From positions 1-64,000 of the forward strand of contig JBJXGV010000012.1 of assembly GCA_046160485.1 (NCBI GenBank): 64,000 nucleotides of DNA, in the 5' to 3' direction. The notes under the pieces were generated by a model, which was not told the origin of the DNA, searched no databases, and saw only the letters and a list, made by a program, of their open reading frames with translations. The translations under genes and the position numbers were made by a program. Positions within the stretch are counted from its first letter, which is position 1. The number at the start of each line of letters is the position of its first letter. The DNA comes from JBJXGV01 sp046160485. GTDB lineage: Bacteria > Orphanbacterota > Orphanbacteria > JBJXGV01. Shown one piece after another: positions 52,347 through 60,879 of the stretch.

Positions 52347-53546
52347 TCAGCCGCGGAACGACGTAACTGCTTCAACCACGCGGCTGACGTCGGAGTCCGT
52401 CATCTCCGGGAATATCGGGAGGCAGACGACCTCGGCTGCCGCGCGATCCGTCCGCGGGCAGCGCACGCCGCCGGCGAACGCCGCGAGTGCGGGCATCTCG
52501 TGCATACCCGTCGGATAGTGGATACCCGTCTCGATCCCGAGTTCGGAGAGGTGGGCGCGGAAGGCGTCCCGGGCGGGAGTGCGAAGCGAGTACTGGTGGT
52601 AGACGTGAATGTTCGACGGCGCCTCGACCGGAAGCTGGAGCGAAAGGCCGCGGAACGCGCGCGTGTAATCCGCGGCGATCGCGCGGCGGCGCGCGGTCCA
52701 CGAGTCGAGGAGCGGCAGCTTTGCGAGGATGAACGCGGCCTGCAGCGTGTCAAGCCGCGAGTTGAAGCCGGCCTCCTCGTGGAAGTACTTGCGCGATGAG
52801 CCATGGTCGCGAAGGCGGCGCGTGCGCGCGGCGACGTCCGGGTCCCGCGCGAAGATGAGCCCGCCGTCGCCGAGCGCGCCGAGATTTTTCGTTACGTAGA
52901 ACGAGACGGCCGCGAGATCGCCGAGCGCGCCCGCGTGTACGCCGGCGCGCGTGGCGCCGAGAGCTTGCGCCATGTCTTCGATGATCGCGATCGGGCGCGC
53001 GCGCCCGCCGCACGCCGCGCGGAGCGCCTCGACGTTCGCGCACTGGCCGTAGAGATGAACTGGGATGATTGCACGCGTGCGTTCGGAGATGCGCGATGCG
53101 ACCTGCGCCGCGTCGATCGTCATCGTGTCGTCTTCGATGTCGACGATCACGGGCGTGGCGCCCGCGAGAACGACGGCCTCCGCCGTCGCGAAGAACGTGA
53201 ACGCGGGGATGATCACCTCATCGCCGGGGCCGATCTCGAGAGCGCGCAGCGCGATCAGGAGCGCGTCGGTGCCGGAGTGGACGGCGATCGCCTCGCGGCC
53301 GCCGCCGACGCGATCCGCGAGCGCGCGCTCGAGTTGCGCGACGGCCGGGCCCATCACGAACGCGCTGCTCGAGACGATCTCGTCGAGCGCGGCGTGGAAT
53401 GCCGGGAGGAGCGCGGCGTGCTGCCGGCGCAGCGCGAGCCCGAGGCCGATGCGCTCTGGCGCGGGCGTCGCGTGCGGCGCGACCGCCGGTGCTGCTGCTG
53501 CGGATCGTCCCGCTCCGGGTCCTGCGCCCGGCGTCGGCCCGCTCAC
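52347..53546 (-). CDS. DegT/DnrJ/EryC1 (WecE-type) sugar aminotransferase
   Basis: 399-residue PLP enzyme that aminates a nucleotide-linked keto sugar for surface polysaccharide. The first 30 residues are Gly/Ala/Pro-rich and may be disordered. Landmarks: AFVMGPAVAQLE, AVHSGTDALLIAL, GDEVIIPAFTFFATA, VHLYGQCANV, IIEDMAQALGA and the PLP lysine in SFYVTKNLGALGDGG, then GFNSRLDTLQAA. The GTG at 53546 overlaps the acyltransferase stop (GTGA), matching a two-step amination-acetylation pathway. The substrate cannot be read from sequence. Confidence 0.93.
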   Translation of the reverse strand: MSGPTPGAGPGAGRSAAAAPAVAPHATPAPERIGLGLALRRQHAALLPAFHAALDEIVSSSAFVMGPAVAQLERALADRVGGGREAIAVHSGTDALLIALRALEIGPGDEVIIPAFTFFATAEAVVLAGATPVIVDIEDDTMTIDAAQVASRISERTRAIIPVHLYGQCANVEALRAACGGRARPIAIIEDMAQALGATRAGVHAGALGDLAAVSFYVTKNLGALGDGGLIFARDPDVAARTRRLRDHGSSRKYFHEEAGFNSRLDTLQAAFILAKLPLLDSWTARRRAIAADYTRAFRGLSLQLPVEAPSNIHVYHQYSLRTPARDAFRAHLSELGIETGIHYPTGMHEMPALAAFAGGVRCPRTDRAAAEVVCLPIFPEMTDSDVSRVVEAVTSFRG

Positions 53547-54292
53547 GACTCTTGGTTCCGCAAGAGCTGGGCCGCCGGAACCTCGCGAAAGTCCTTTGCG
53601 GGGACGCCCGCGACGATGCGTTCGGCCGGAACGTCGCGCGTCACGAGCGCGCCCGCCGCGACGAGACCGTCCGCGTGCACGGTGACGCCGGGCAGAAGCA
53701 CCGCGCCGCCGCCGACGCGCGCGCCGCTCTCGATCGTGCAGCCCTTGCGATGCTTGAAGCGCTCCTTCGTGCGGCCGAGGAAATTGTCGTTCGTCGTGAC
53801 GACGTACGGCGCGATGAAGCAGTAGTCCCCCACTGTCGACTCGGCCGTGATGTAGCAGTTCGCCTCGAGCTTCGTGTGATGGCCGACGCGGACCTTGTTC
53901 TCGACGTACACGCCGCGCCCGACGATCGTCATTTCGCCGATCTCGACCTCTTCGCGAATCGACGCGAGGTCCGCGACGAAGACCTTGTCCGCCAGACGCG
54001 CGCCGCGGTAGATCACCGACGAGGTCCCGACGTGGCAGTACGCGCCAAGCACGCACGGCGCGAGCGAATCGACGACGGCGAGCGTGCCGAACGCCGGCCG
54101 CGCCGGCCGCCGCCCGATCACCGCGTTATCCGAAATTACGCACCCTTCGCCGATCTGCGTGTCCGCGTGAATCACGACGTTGTGGCCGATGCGGACGTTG
54201 GCGGCAAGATGCGCGTTCTCGAGAACGACGACGTTCTCGCCGTAAGTCACGCCCGCCTCGAGCCGGGCCGTTTGATGAATCGATGCTCCCAT
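53543..54292 (-). CDS. left-handed beta-helix acyltransferase (WlbB-like)
   Basis: 249-residue hexapeptide-repeat transferase. Many isoleucine/valine-start hexads run from residue 5 (ARLEAGVTYGENVVVLENAHL) to about 230 (GCTIESGARVGGGAVLLPGVTVHADGLVAAGALVTRDVP), forming the parallel beta-helix; VAGVPAKDFRE closes the domain as in family N-acetyltransferases. Acyl-CoA-dependent acetylation of the amino sugar made by the neighbouring DegT enzyme is likely. The ATG at 54292 is downstream of a -10 TATAAT (54384-54389). Confidence 0.9.
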   Translation of the reverse strand: MGASIHQTARLEAGVTYGENVVVLENAHLAANVRIGHNVVIHADTQIGEGCVISDNAVIGRRPARPAFGTLAVVDSLAPCVLGAYCHVGTSSVIYRGARLADKVFVADLASIREEVEIGEMTIVGRGVYVENKVRVGHHTKLEANCYITAESTVGDYCFIAPYVVTTNDNFLGRTKERFKHRKGCTIESGARVGGGAVLLPGVTVHADGLVAAGALVTRDVPAERIVAGVPAKDFREVPAAQLLRNQES

Positions 54293-54364
54293 GGAATCGT
54301 CGTCCCCTTCCGGCCGGGCGGCGGATGATCTTGCGTTGCGGCCTCGCCGGCGTGTGTTCGGTGC

Positions 54365-54393
54365 TTGGCCTCGTGAGGCGGCGATTATATATT
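54365..54393 (+). promoter_or_regulatory. candidate promoter of plus-strand glycosyltransferase-like gene
   Basis: TTGGCC (54365-54370), 17-bp spacer, TATATT (54388-54393), about 50 bp before the ATG at 54442. The -10 overlaps that of the opposite promoter at 54384-54412. Confidence 0.6.
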
Positions 54394-54412
54394 CGCCGCC
54401 GTGCCGCTACAA
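54384..54412 (-). promoter_or_regulatory. candidate promoter of acyltransferase-DegT unit
   Basis: Minus-strand TTGTAG (54407-54412), 17-bp spacer, consensus TATAAT (54384-54389), about 90 bp upstream of the acyltransferase ATG. It overlaps the plus-strand promoter at 54365-54393, sharing an A/T-rich core in otherwise GC-rich sequence. Confidence 0.65.
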
Positions 54413-54441
54413 CGTAACGTCGGCGCGCATCGCGCGCGCGG

Positions 54442-55377
54442 ATGAATTACTACATCGCGAAAGCCGCCGTCCGGCTCCAGAATCTCCTCGCGCCGCGCAA
54501 CGCGTGCGGCGGAACGGTCGTCGCGAACGCGCCGCGCCCGCTCGCCGGGTACGACGGCGTGCTCTTCTTTTTCGACGAGCCGCTCTTCATGCACTACGGC
54601 GACCAGCTCTGGTTCAAGCCGCTCGTCGAGAAGCTCGCCGGCGCGGGGATCCGCGTGGCGGTCCGCCCGACGAAGCAGATCGCGTTTCTCTTCGCGCGCC
54701 ATCTCGACAACGGCGCGCGCGACGTTTCGAGGCATCTGATCGTTTCGCGGACCGACCTCTTGCCGCGCGTGCGCCGCGAGTTCGGTCTGGCGCAGGAGTA
54801 TTTCCTCTTCGACACGAACTCGACGCGGATCCGGCGTCCGATGTCGAATCACATCGTCGATTCGTTCTCGCAGCACTTCGACCTCGATCTGCCACAGAAC
54901 ATCGTGAGGTCCGACTACATCGATTTTGACGTCGACGGCGCGGATCGATTCGCGCTGGCAAGTCATCCGCGCGTGCTCGTGCTCAACAACTACGTCGACT
55001 CCGGGCGGCACCGCGTCACGCACCGGATGGGGAGGCGGCTCCAAGACGCGCTTCGCGCGCGGAAAGCCGGCGCGTTCGTCGTGCATCTCGGAAGCAGCCG
55101 GGACGCCGCGCGCGACCGCGCGGACTACTCGGGGCTCGTCGACCTCGATCTTCGCGGCCGCACGTCGATCGAGGATCTCTTCTCGATACTCGCGCTCCCG
55201 AACATCGCGCGCGTCTTCTGCCACGATACGCTCGTGCTCCACATCGCGAACCTCTACGACCGCGCGGTGAGCGTCGTCTTCCGGCGTTACTTCCGGCCGG
55301 GAGAGAACGAACAGAAGCGGCACGCGTGCGCGAGTCTCTTCGAGAAGGATCGCGCGAACATCGAGTTTCTCGACTGA
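54442..55377 (+). CDS. putative glycosyltransferase or polysaccharide-locus protein, unknown family
   Basis: 311-residue soluble protein, the only plus-strand gene in the polysaccharide locus. I do not recognise a catalytic motif. It has a GT-B-like outline: GVLFFFDEPLFMHYGDQLWFKPLVEKLAGAGIRV resembles the N-terminal domain of heptosyltransferase-like enzymes, SRHLIVSRTDLLPRV, RVLVLNNYVDSGRHRVTHRMG, AFVVHLGSS and SIEDLFSILALPNIARVFCHDTLVLHIANL may be the donor-side domain (the last like GT9 proteins). The ATG has no clear ribosome site. It converges with the family 4 glycosyltransferase, 12 bp apart. Confidence 0.6.
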   Translation: MNYYIAKAAVRLQNLLAPRNACGGTVVANAPRPLAGYDGVLFFFDEPLFMHYGDQLWFKPLVEKLAGAGIRVAVRPTKQIAFLFARHLDNGARDVSRHLIVSRTDLLPRVRREFGLAQEYFLFDTNSTRIRRPMSNHIVDSFSQHFDLDLPQNIVRSDYIDFDVDGADRFALASHPRVLVLNNYVDSGRHRVTHRMGRRLQDALRARKAGAFVVHLGSSRDAARDRADYSGLVDLDLRGRTSIEDLFSILALPNIARVFCHDTLVLHIANLYDRAVSVVFRRYFRPGENEQKRHACASLFEKDRANIEFLD

Positions 55378-55389
55378 GGGCGGCGCGGC

Positions 55390-56601
55390 TTAACGGGGTC
55401 GCGGCTCGACGAGTTCCTCGACGATCTCGGTGAATCGCGCGACCGTCTTCGCGATACCGAAGCGCTCCTCCGCGTCGAGCCGCGCCGCGCTTCCGAGCCG
55501 AAGCCGCAGAGCCGGGTCGGCGAGCAGCCGGTCGAGTTTCTCGGCGAGATCGCCGGCGTCACCCGGAGTGAAGAAGAGCCCCGTGCGGCCGTCGTCGAGG
55601 ATTTCTAGCGGCCCGCCGTTCCGCGCGGCGACGATCGCCCGTCCCGTCACCATCGCCTCGATGACCACTTGGCCGAACGCCTCCGCCAGAGTCGGCAGAA
55701 CGAAAACGTCCGACGCGTAGTAGACAGGCTGGAGGTGTTCGACGAAGCCGAGAAATTCGCAGCGGACGCCGCGTTCGCCGGCGAGCGCGGCCAACTTGCG
55801 GGCGTAGCTCACATCCTCGGGAAGATACGGCTCGCCGGCGATGAGGAGCACCGTATCCCGGCGAAGCCGACCGAGCGCCTCGATCACATCCATGATCCGT
55901 TTCTCCGGCGAGATCCGCGCGACGACAAGCACCACGTTCGCCGACGGATCGATTCCGAGCCGCGAGCGCAGCGCGCCTGGCTCGTGCGCGCGATCCGGAT
56001 CGAGCTCCGTCCCATCGATCAGAAGGCGCGTTCGCGACGCCGCGCGGTCGCGCCACTTCGCGGCGACGACCTCGGTGATCGCCAGGATAACGCTTGCGCG
56101 GCTCCGAACCCACGATTCGATGAGCCCGTGCGAGCGGAGGATTCTGTCATGGAAGATGAGCAGCCGGCCGGTGACGATGGAGAGGATCGCGCCGATCGTT
56201 GCGGCCTGGAAGGTATTCGCGTGGATCACGGCGCGCGGGCGCCGGCGCAGCCAGAGCGCCAGCCTCGCGATCGCGGCGCCGGCGGCGAACGGAAGCAGGA
56301 TGCGGCGGCTGATGCCGGAGGCGAGCGGATCGAAACGCGCGACACGCACGGCACGCGAAGTCGGCAGCCACTCGAGGCGCGTCGCGCCGCGAAGGGCGAA
56401 GCGGTCTCCGAGCGCGGAGTGCCGCGGGCACGCGAGCGTCACGCGAAAGCGCGCGGGATCGAGGTTCCTCAGCAGGCGCTCGATGCTGACCTGCCCGCCG
56501 CCGATACGCCGCGCGGTGTCGAGACAGAGAATTTCGATCGGCTCGCGAACGGCCGCGCGCGTCGAATTCCGGTCGCTGAGATTGCCGGATCCGTCGCTCA
56601 T
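55390..56601 (-). CDS. family 4 glycosyltransferase
   Basis: 403-residue GT-B enzyme for surface polysaccharide. N-terminal domain: DTARRIGGGQVSIERLLRNL and VIHANTFQAATIGAIL. C-terminal donor domain: VLVVARISPEKRIMDVIEAL (the SPEKR loop), FLGFVEHLQPVYYASDVFVLPTLAEAFGQVVIEAM and GRTGLFFTPGD. The E-x7-E pattern (EAFGQVVIE) that contacts the nucleotide is present. The ATG overlaps the stop of the membrane protein upstream (ATGA). Sugar specificity is unknown. Confidence 0.9.
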   Translation of the reverse strand: MSDGSGNLSDRNSTRAAVREPIEILCLDTARRIGGGQVSIERLLRNLDPARFRVTLACPRHSALGDRFALRGATRLEWLPTSRAVRVARFDPLASGISRRILLPFAAGAAIARLALWLRRRPRAVIHANTFQAATIGAILSIVTGRLLIFHDRILRSHGLIESWVRSRASVILAITEVVAAKWRDRAASRTRLLIDGTELDPDRAHEPGALRSRLGIDPSANVVLVVARISPEKRIMDVIEALGRLRRDTVLLIAGEPYLPEDVSYARKLAALAGERGVRCEFLGFVEHLQPVYYASDVFVLPTLAEAFGQVVIEAMVTGRAIVAARNGGPLEILDDGRTGLFFTPGDAGDLAEKLDRLLADPALRLRLGSAARLDAEERFGIAKTVARFTEIVEELVEPRPR

Positions 56602-58091
56602 CGAGTGTCTTCCGGAATTCGCAGGCTAGGAATAAGGATTCTCCGCAGAAGCGCCGCCCCGCCTAACGCGAGCGAGCACCCGATTGCGAGCCCAGCAAGC
56701 CAGCCGACTCGTGATCTCTCCATGAGGCGCGCGGTCCACAGGTCCGGAAACCGTGACCCGGCACTCCGGATCGGGTCATCGGCGAACTCGGGAAGCACGG
56801 GTAGCGCATCGCCCTGGATACCCATTAGGAGTCCCCGCCACACGGCCAACTGCTGATAGGGACCCGCGGCGTCCTGAGCACTGGCTCCGGGGGAGGTCGC
56901 CGTCGCCACGTGCCAGTTCACAAGCACCGGCGCCGCGCTCAACGCAGCGGACGCGATCGAAAGCATGAGGACGAGCGGCCGCCACCGCCTAAAGTTCCAG
57001 AGGCGCACACCAACTCGCGAAGCGACCAGATAGAGAAACGGCAAAATCGGCAGCAAGTACCGCGGCCCCCAGCCCCATTGTCCCCAATTGGTCATCATCG
57101 CGATCATGGTGAAGTAAAGCGCCGACCCGAGGCCGAAGCACGCGAAGACCCTACGCTCGTCGGTCGGGCACTTCGACCACCACCACGGCGCGCCGAGCGC
57201 CAACAGCAAGACGGGCGAATACAGAAAAAGACCGCGGTTCGGGCCGAGGAGCAGGCCATACGCGCCACGCAGAACCTCTGTGCTGAGTGCGTTGTTCGCG
57301 TAGATCGGTGACGCGTTTGCAGGAAGGAACGGCGAACCGCCGCGGACATAGTTGTACACGAAACTCGGGAGCATGACGGCGAGAAAGGTCGCTGAAGCCA
57401 CGATGGAGCATGTCATCGCACGTCGCCGGGAAAGCACGATGAGCAGGACGAGACTCGGGGCGAAGAACGGGACCAGCGAGAATCTGAATGAGCACGCCGT
57501 GGCGAGTGCAACGCTCGCGAAAAACGCGTTGCGCAGTTCGCGCTGACCGCGTGCGATCCTCGCGGAAAAGTAGAGGCTCGCCGCCATGAAGCAGCACCCC
57601 CCCAGTACGTCGAATGCGACCTTCGAGTAAACCCAGAAAATCGTCGTCATCGGAAATCCAAGACTCAAACAGAACGCGATTCGTGAAGAGTTGTACAGGC
57701 AGAGGAGACGGAACATGAAATAGCATCCCACCGCACTTAGGCAGGCCATCGACATGGCTACGGCGACGCGCGTCAGGATGGAGGGATAGGCAATCTTCTC
57801 GGCCAATGGCGCCTTGGAGAAAAGTGACCCGAGCGCAGCGGCCGGAATCATCACTACGACGTTGCCGATGTCGTGCGGCTCGTAGTACTTCCCATCCGTC
57901 GCCAACAGCCACGGAAAACTCCGGGTCTTGGCATCGCCCGGCGGCGTCCGCGCACCGAGTTCACCCGTATTGACGAGCACCATCGCAGCGCGGAGTTGCT
58001 CGTACGCATCACCACTGCCCAATCTCCCGCTCGCGAAGAACAGGAAGAAGCAAGCGAAGAACGCGAAGACGGTGAACGCTCGGCCGTCCAT
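56598..58091 (-). CDS. polytopic membrane protein, PMT/ArnT-like glycosyltransferase candidate
   Basis: 497-residue protein with roughly ten to eleven hydrophobic helices and a GT-C look. The first periplasmic loop has SGDAYEQLRAAMVLVNTGELG, with an acidic pair of the kind that binds lipid-linked sugar in PMT-like enzymes, then SFPWLLATDGKYYEPHDIGNVVVMIP. A later loop has NWGQWGWGPRYLLPILPFLYL, typical of GT-C family members. The ATG at 58091 was chosen because the 54-residue in-frame extension upstream is basic and non-hydrophobic. Its codon use is noticeably less GC-biased than the neighbours'. The following glycosyltransferase overlaps its stop. Confidence 0.75.
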   Translation of the reverse strand: MDGRAFTVFAFFACFFLFFASGRLGSGDAYEQLRAAMVLVNTGELGARTPPGDAKTRSFPWLLATDGKYYEPHDIGNVVVMIPAAALGSLFSKAPLAEKIAYPSILTRVAVAMSMACLSAVGCYFMFRLLCLYNSSRIAFCLSLGFPMTTIFWVYSKVAFDVLGGCCFMAASLYFSARIARGQRELRNAFFASVALATACSFRFSLVPFFAPSLVLLIVLSRRRAMTCSIVASATFLAVMLPSFVYNYVRGGSPFLPANASPIYANNALSTEVLRGAYGLLLGPNRGLFLYSPVLLLALGAPWWWSKCPTDERRVFACFGLGSALYFTMIAMMTNWGQWGWGPRYLLPILPFLYLVASRVGVRLWNFRRWRPLVLMLSIASAALSAAPVLVNWHVATATSPGASAQDAAGPYQQLAVWRGLLMGIQGDALPVLPEFADDPIRSAGSRFPDLWTARLMERSRVGWLAGLAIGCSLALGGAALLRRILIPSLRIPEDTR

Positions 58092-58396
58092 TCTAGTTTG
58101 CGCGACTGTTGATGGCCTCACCGTACGCGACCTCCGAATGATGGGCGATGTTCTGGCAGGCGCCGCGCGCGTGAACCGCGGCCCGCGAACGGCCCGAGCC
58201 GCGTGAGCGAGGGCTGGCGAGAGTATTGGGGCCGGCACCTGCGATAGCCGCAAGATCTACACTTTCCACGGCCCCGACAGCTCGCGCAAGAGTCGATCGT
58301 ACCGGTAAGGCCGGGCCACGCGTCGCCAGCACGGTTAGCGGGCGCACGCGCACTGTTCTATCGAATCGCGGCGGGCCGTAGCGTGGGCCCGGCGGC
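58092..58396. other. 305-bp gap without a supported gene
   Basis: Between the polytopic protein and the next glycosyltransferase I see no credible reading frame. An 86-codon minus-strand frame (58093-58353) has an arginine-rich, shadow-like composition and runs straight into the ATG region. A possible minus-strand -10 (TAGATC, 58253-58258) has no well-placed -35. The locus may have lost or shuffled a gene here. Confidence 0.4.
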
Positions 58397-59581
58397 TCAC
58401 AACTGTGCGCGCCGGTGCGCGGCTACGCCGCGAAGCGCGGCCGCGTAGATCGCCTCGGTCTCGGCCGCGATCGCTTCCCAGCCGAAGCGCGCTTCGACGC
58501 GCGCGCGCGCGGCGGCTCCGAATCGCGCGCGGCGATCGGGATCGGCGAGGAGCGCGATCGCGGCGCTTGCGAGCGCGGCGTGATCGCCGACGTCGACCAG
58601 GAGTCCGGTGCCGCCATCCTCGACAACCTCCGGGAGGCCGCCGGCACGCGTCGCCACGATCGCTAGACCGCAGGCACTCGCCTCGAGCGCGGCGAGGCTC
58701 GTCGCCTCGAGGCGCGACGGCACCACCGCCAGATCCGCAGCGTGGTAGAGCGCCTCCATTTGATCGTTGCCCACGTCACCGAGAAATCGCACGCGCTCCG
58801 CCACGCCGAGCGTCTGCGCGCGCGCCCGCAGCGCCCCAGCCTCCGGGCCGTCGCCGGCGAGAAGCGCGATCACGTTCGGCGAACGCTCGGCGATTTTCGG
58901 AATCGCCTCGACGAGAAGATCGACGCCGTTTTTGCGGACGAGGCGCCTCGGCGACAGAAGGACGAGGCTTGCGTCCACGCCGAGCCGCCGGCGCGCCTCG
59001 GCGCGCGTCGCGCCGTCCGGTGGCCGGAACGCGTCGAGGTCGACGCCGTTCGGAATGTACGCCACCGGCGCGCCGAGCCGCACGCTTTCGCGCTCCAGCT
59101 CGCGCGACGGCGCGATCACGGCGCGCATGCATCCCACGAGAGCGCCGAGAATCGCCATCTTCGGCGGCGAATGAATCCACCGCAGGTAGGTCGACGAGTG
59201 ATTCGTCAGGACGCGCGCGCCGCGGAACGCCGGGATCGATCGCACGAGTCCGATCCCCTCGAGCAGGTCGTGGACGTGCAGGATCGCATCCTCCGCGTCG
59301 AGTGCGCCGGCGTGGAGTGCGCCGCGCAGAAGTTCTCCGCGCCCTGTCACCCAGTACGCGGGGAGCGTGAGTTTCACGTGCGAGTTCTCGCGCCCGAGAT
59401 GGCTCTGGAGAACCCGCACGCCCTCCTCGTTCCACTCACTCGGCTCGCCGTTGCCGTAGCGATGATTGACGATCACCACGCGGTGCCCGCGGCGCGAGAG
59501 CGCAAGCGAGAGTTTGCGAATATGACCGGCGATGCCGCCGGTCGTTGGAAAGTAATCGCACGAAACCATGACGATTCTCAC
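58397..59581 (-). CDS. family 4 glycosyltransferase
   Basis: 394-residue GT-B enzyme. N-terminal: VMVSCDYFPTTGGIAGHIRKLSLAL with the glycine-rich acceptor loop; TNHSSTYLRWIHSP and IPNGVDLDAFRP follow. Donor domain: LLSPRRLVRKNGVDLLVEAIPKI, FLGDVGNDQMEALYHAADLAVVPSRLEATSLAALEA and GLPEVVEDGGTGLLVDVGD, carrying the ExxxxxxxE-type motif. The GTG at 59581 overlaps the stop of the next upstream glycosyltransferase (GTGA). The upstream in-frame extension lies inside that gene and is not supported. Confidence 0.92.
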   Translation of the reverse strand: MRIVMVSCDYFPTTGGIAGHIRKLSLALSRRGHRVVIVNHRYGNGEPSEWNEEGVRVLQSHLGRENSHVKLTLPAYWVTGRGELLRGALHAGALDAEDAILHVHDLLEGIGLVRSIPAFRGARVLTNHSSTYLRWIHSPPKMAILGALVGCMRAVIAPSRELERESVRLGAPVAYIPNGVDLDAFRPPDGATRAEARRRLGVDASLVLLSPRRLVRKNGVDLLVEAIPKIAERSPNVIALLAGDGPEAGALRARAQTLGVAERVRFLGDVGNDQMEALYHAADLAVVPSRLEATSLAALEASACGLAIVATRAGGLPEVVEDGGTGLLVDVGDHAALASAAIALLADPDRRARFGAAARARVEARFGWEAIAAETEAIYAAALRGVAAHRRAQL

Positions 59582-60879
59582 GGCGCACCGCTCGCGGCGC
59601 GCGCGTAGAACTCGAGAAGCCTTCGCGCACACGCCGTCGTGGAGCGCTCGCGTTCGACGTACTCTCGCGCCGAGCGCCCGATCGCCGCCGACGATTCCGG
59701 CTCGTCGAGCACGCGGCGGAGCGCGCCCGCGAGCGCCGGCGCGTCGCCTTCCGGCACGAGCAAACCGGTGCGGCCGTCGTCGATCAGTTCGGCGAGCCCT
59801 CCGATGCGCGAGGCGACGACCACCTTTCCCGTCGCCATCGCCTCGAGCGCCGAGATCGATGTCGCCTCGATCACCCCCGCGTGCGAGATCGACGGGATCG
59901 CGATGGCGTCCGCCGCGCGGTAGAGGCTCGCGAGCACGGCGCGGGGAACATCGCCGAGGATGCGCACGCGGCCGCCGGGACCGCCGAGCGCGAGTTGCTC
60001 CGCTTCGCGCGCGATCTCCGCGCGCTCTGGGCCGTCTCCGGCGATCGCGAGCACGACGGCGTCGTGCGGCGGGCGCGCGAGGGATTCGTGCGCCATCGCC
60101 CTCACCGCGAAAACCACACCTGTCTTCTTCACGAGCCGCCGCGGGACGAGAACGAAACGCTCCGCCGCGCCGAGCCCGGTCGAGCGCCGCGCGCGGAGCA
60201 ACTCCGGCTCGTCGCCGTCGCGCGCGGGGCGGAAGCGATCGACGTCGACGAAATTGGGAAACGCGAGCGGCGCGCAGCGCGGCGCGAGCGCGATGCAGTG
60301 GCGGCGCAGCCGTTCATCGGCGGTGATCAGAGCGTCGGCGGAGGCGTAGGCAAGCGCCTCGAGACGCTCAGCCGTTTGCCGCCCGCGTCCGCCGGGTCTT
60401 ACCGCGCCGTCGGAGGCCGCCATGTTCCCGATGTCGCCGTGCACCGTAAGGACGCATGGGATCGCGGCGCGGCGCGCTCGCGGCGTTTCGCCGACGGCCG
60501 CGGCGGCAGGCGGGGCCGCGCGGCGCGCGAGGGCGTCGCGGCTCGCGAGGAGCGCGACCGGATCGTGCGCGTGAATCACGTCGGCGCCATCGCGCGCGAG
60601 CGCGGCGTCGATCGCCGCGGCGAGGCGGCGCCGCGCCGACGCGAGGAAGTACCGGTACGCGGCATCGCGGTCGACGACGCGAAGCGCAAGGCGCGGGAGG
60701 TCCATTACCGCGCGGCGGCGCCACGCGGGCCGCGCGGTGTACGGCGTGAGCACGCGCACGGTATGGCCGGCTGCGGAGAAGGCGGACGCGACCTCCTCGA
60801 CATGCGACGAGAGCCCGCCGCTGCGCGCAACATCGTAGATCGAGACCAAGAGAATCCTCATCGCGCCCGGCGCCGTCAT
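59578..60879 (-). CDS. family 4 glycosyltransferase
   Basis: 433-residue GT-B enzyme, paralogous to the gene after it. N-terminal: ILLVSIYDVARSGGLSSHVEEVASAFSAAGH; ADVIHAHDP; VHGDIGNMA. Donor domain: VLVPRRLVKKTGVVFAVRAM, ILGDVPRAVLASLYRAADAIAIPSISHAGVIEATSISALEAMATG and GRTGLLVPEGD. The acceptor domain has a low-complexity Ala/Arg insertion (about 110-140). The ATG at 60879 overlaps the wzx stop (ATGA); a second ATG six codons later begins MRILLVSIYD and is also plausible. Confidence 0.92.
   Translation of the reverse strand: MTAPGAMRILLVSIYDVARSGGLSSHVEEVASAFSAAGHTVRVLTPYTARPAWRRRAVMDLPRLALRVVDRDAAYRYFLASARRRLAAAIDAALARDGADVIHAHDPVALLASRDALARRAAPPAAAAVGETPRARRAAIPCVLTVHGDIGNMAASDGAVRPGGRGRQTAERLEALAYASADALITADERLRRHCIALAPRCAPLAFPNFVDVDRFRPARDGDEPELLRARRSTGLGAAERFVLVPRRLVKKTGVVFAVRAMAHESLARPPHDAVVLAIAGDGPERAEIAREAEQLALGGPGGRVRILGDVPRAVLASLYRAADAIAIPSISHAGVIEATSISALEAMATGKVVVASRIGGLAELIDDGRTGLLVPEGDAPALAGALRRVLDEPESSAAIGRSAREYVERERSTTACARRLLEFYARAASGAP

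Noticed and set aside
58093..58353. 86-codon minus-strand frame in the polysaccharide-locus gap
   Set aside because: No hydrophobic or domain pattern, arginine/alanine-rich, no ribosome site.
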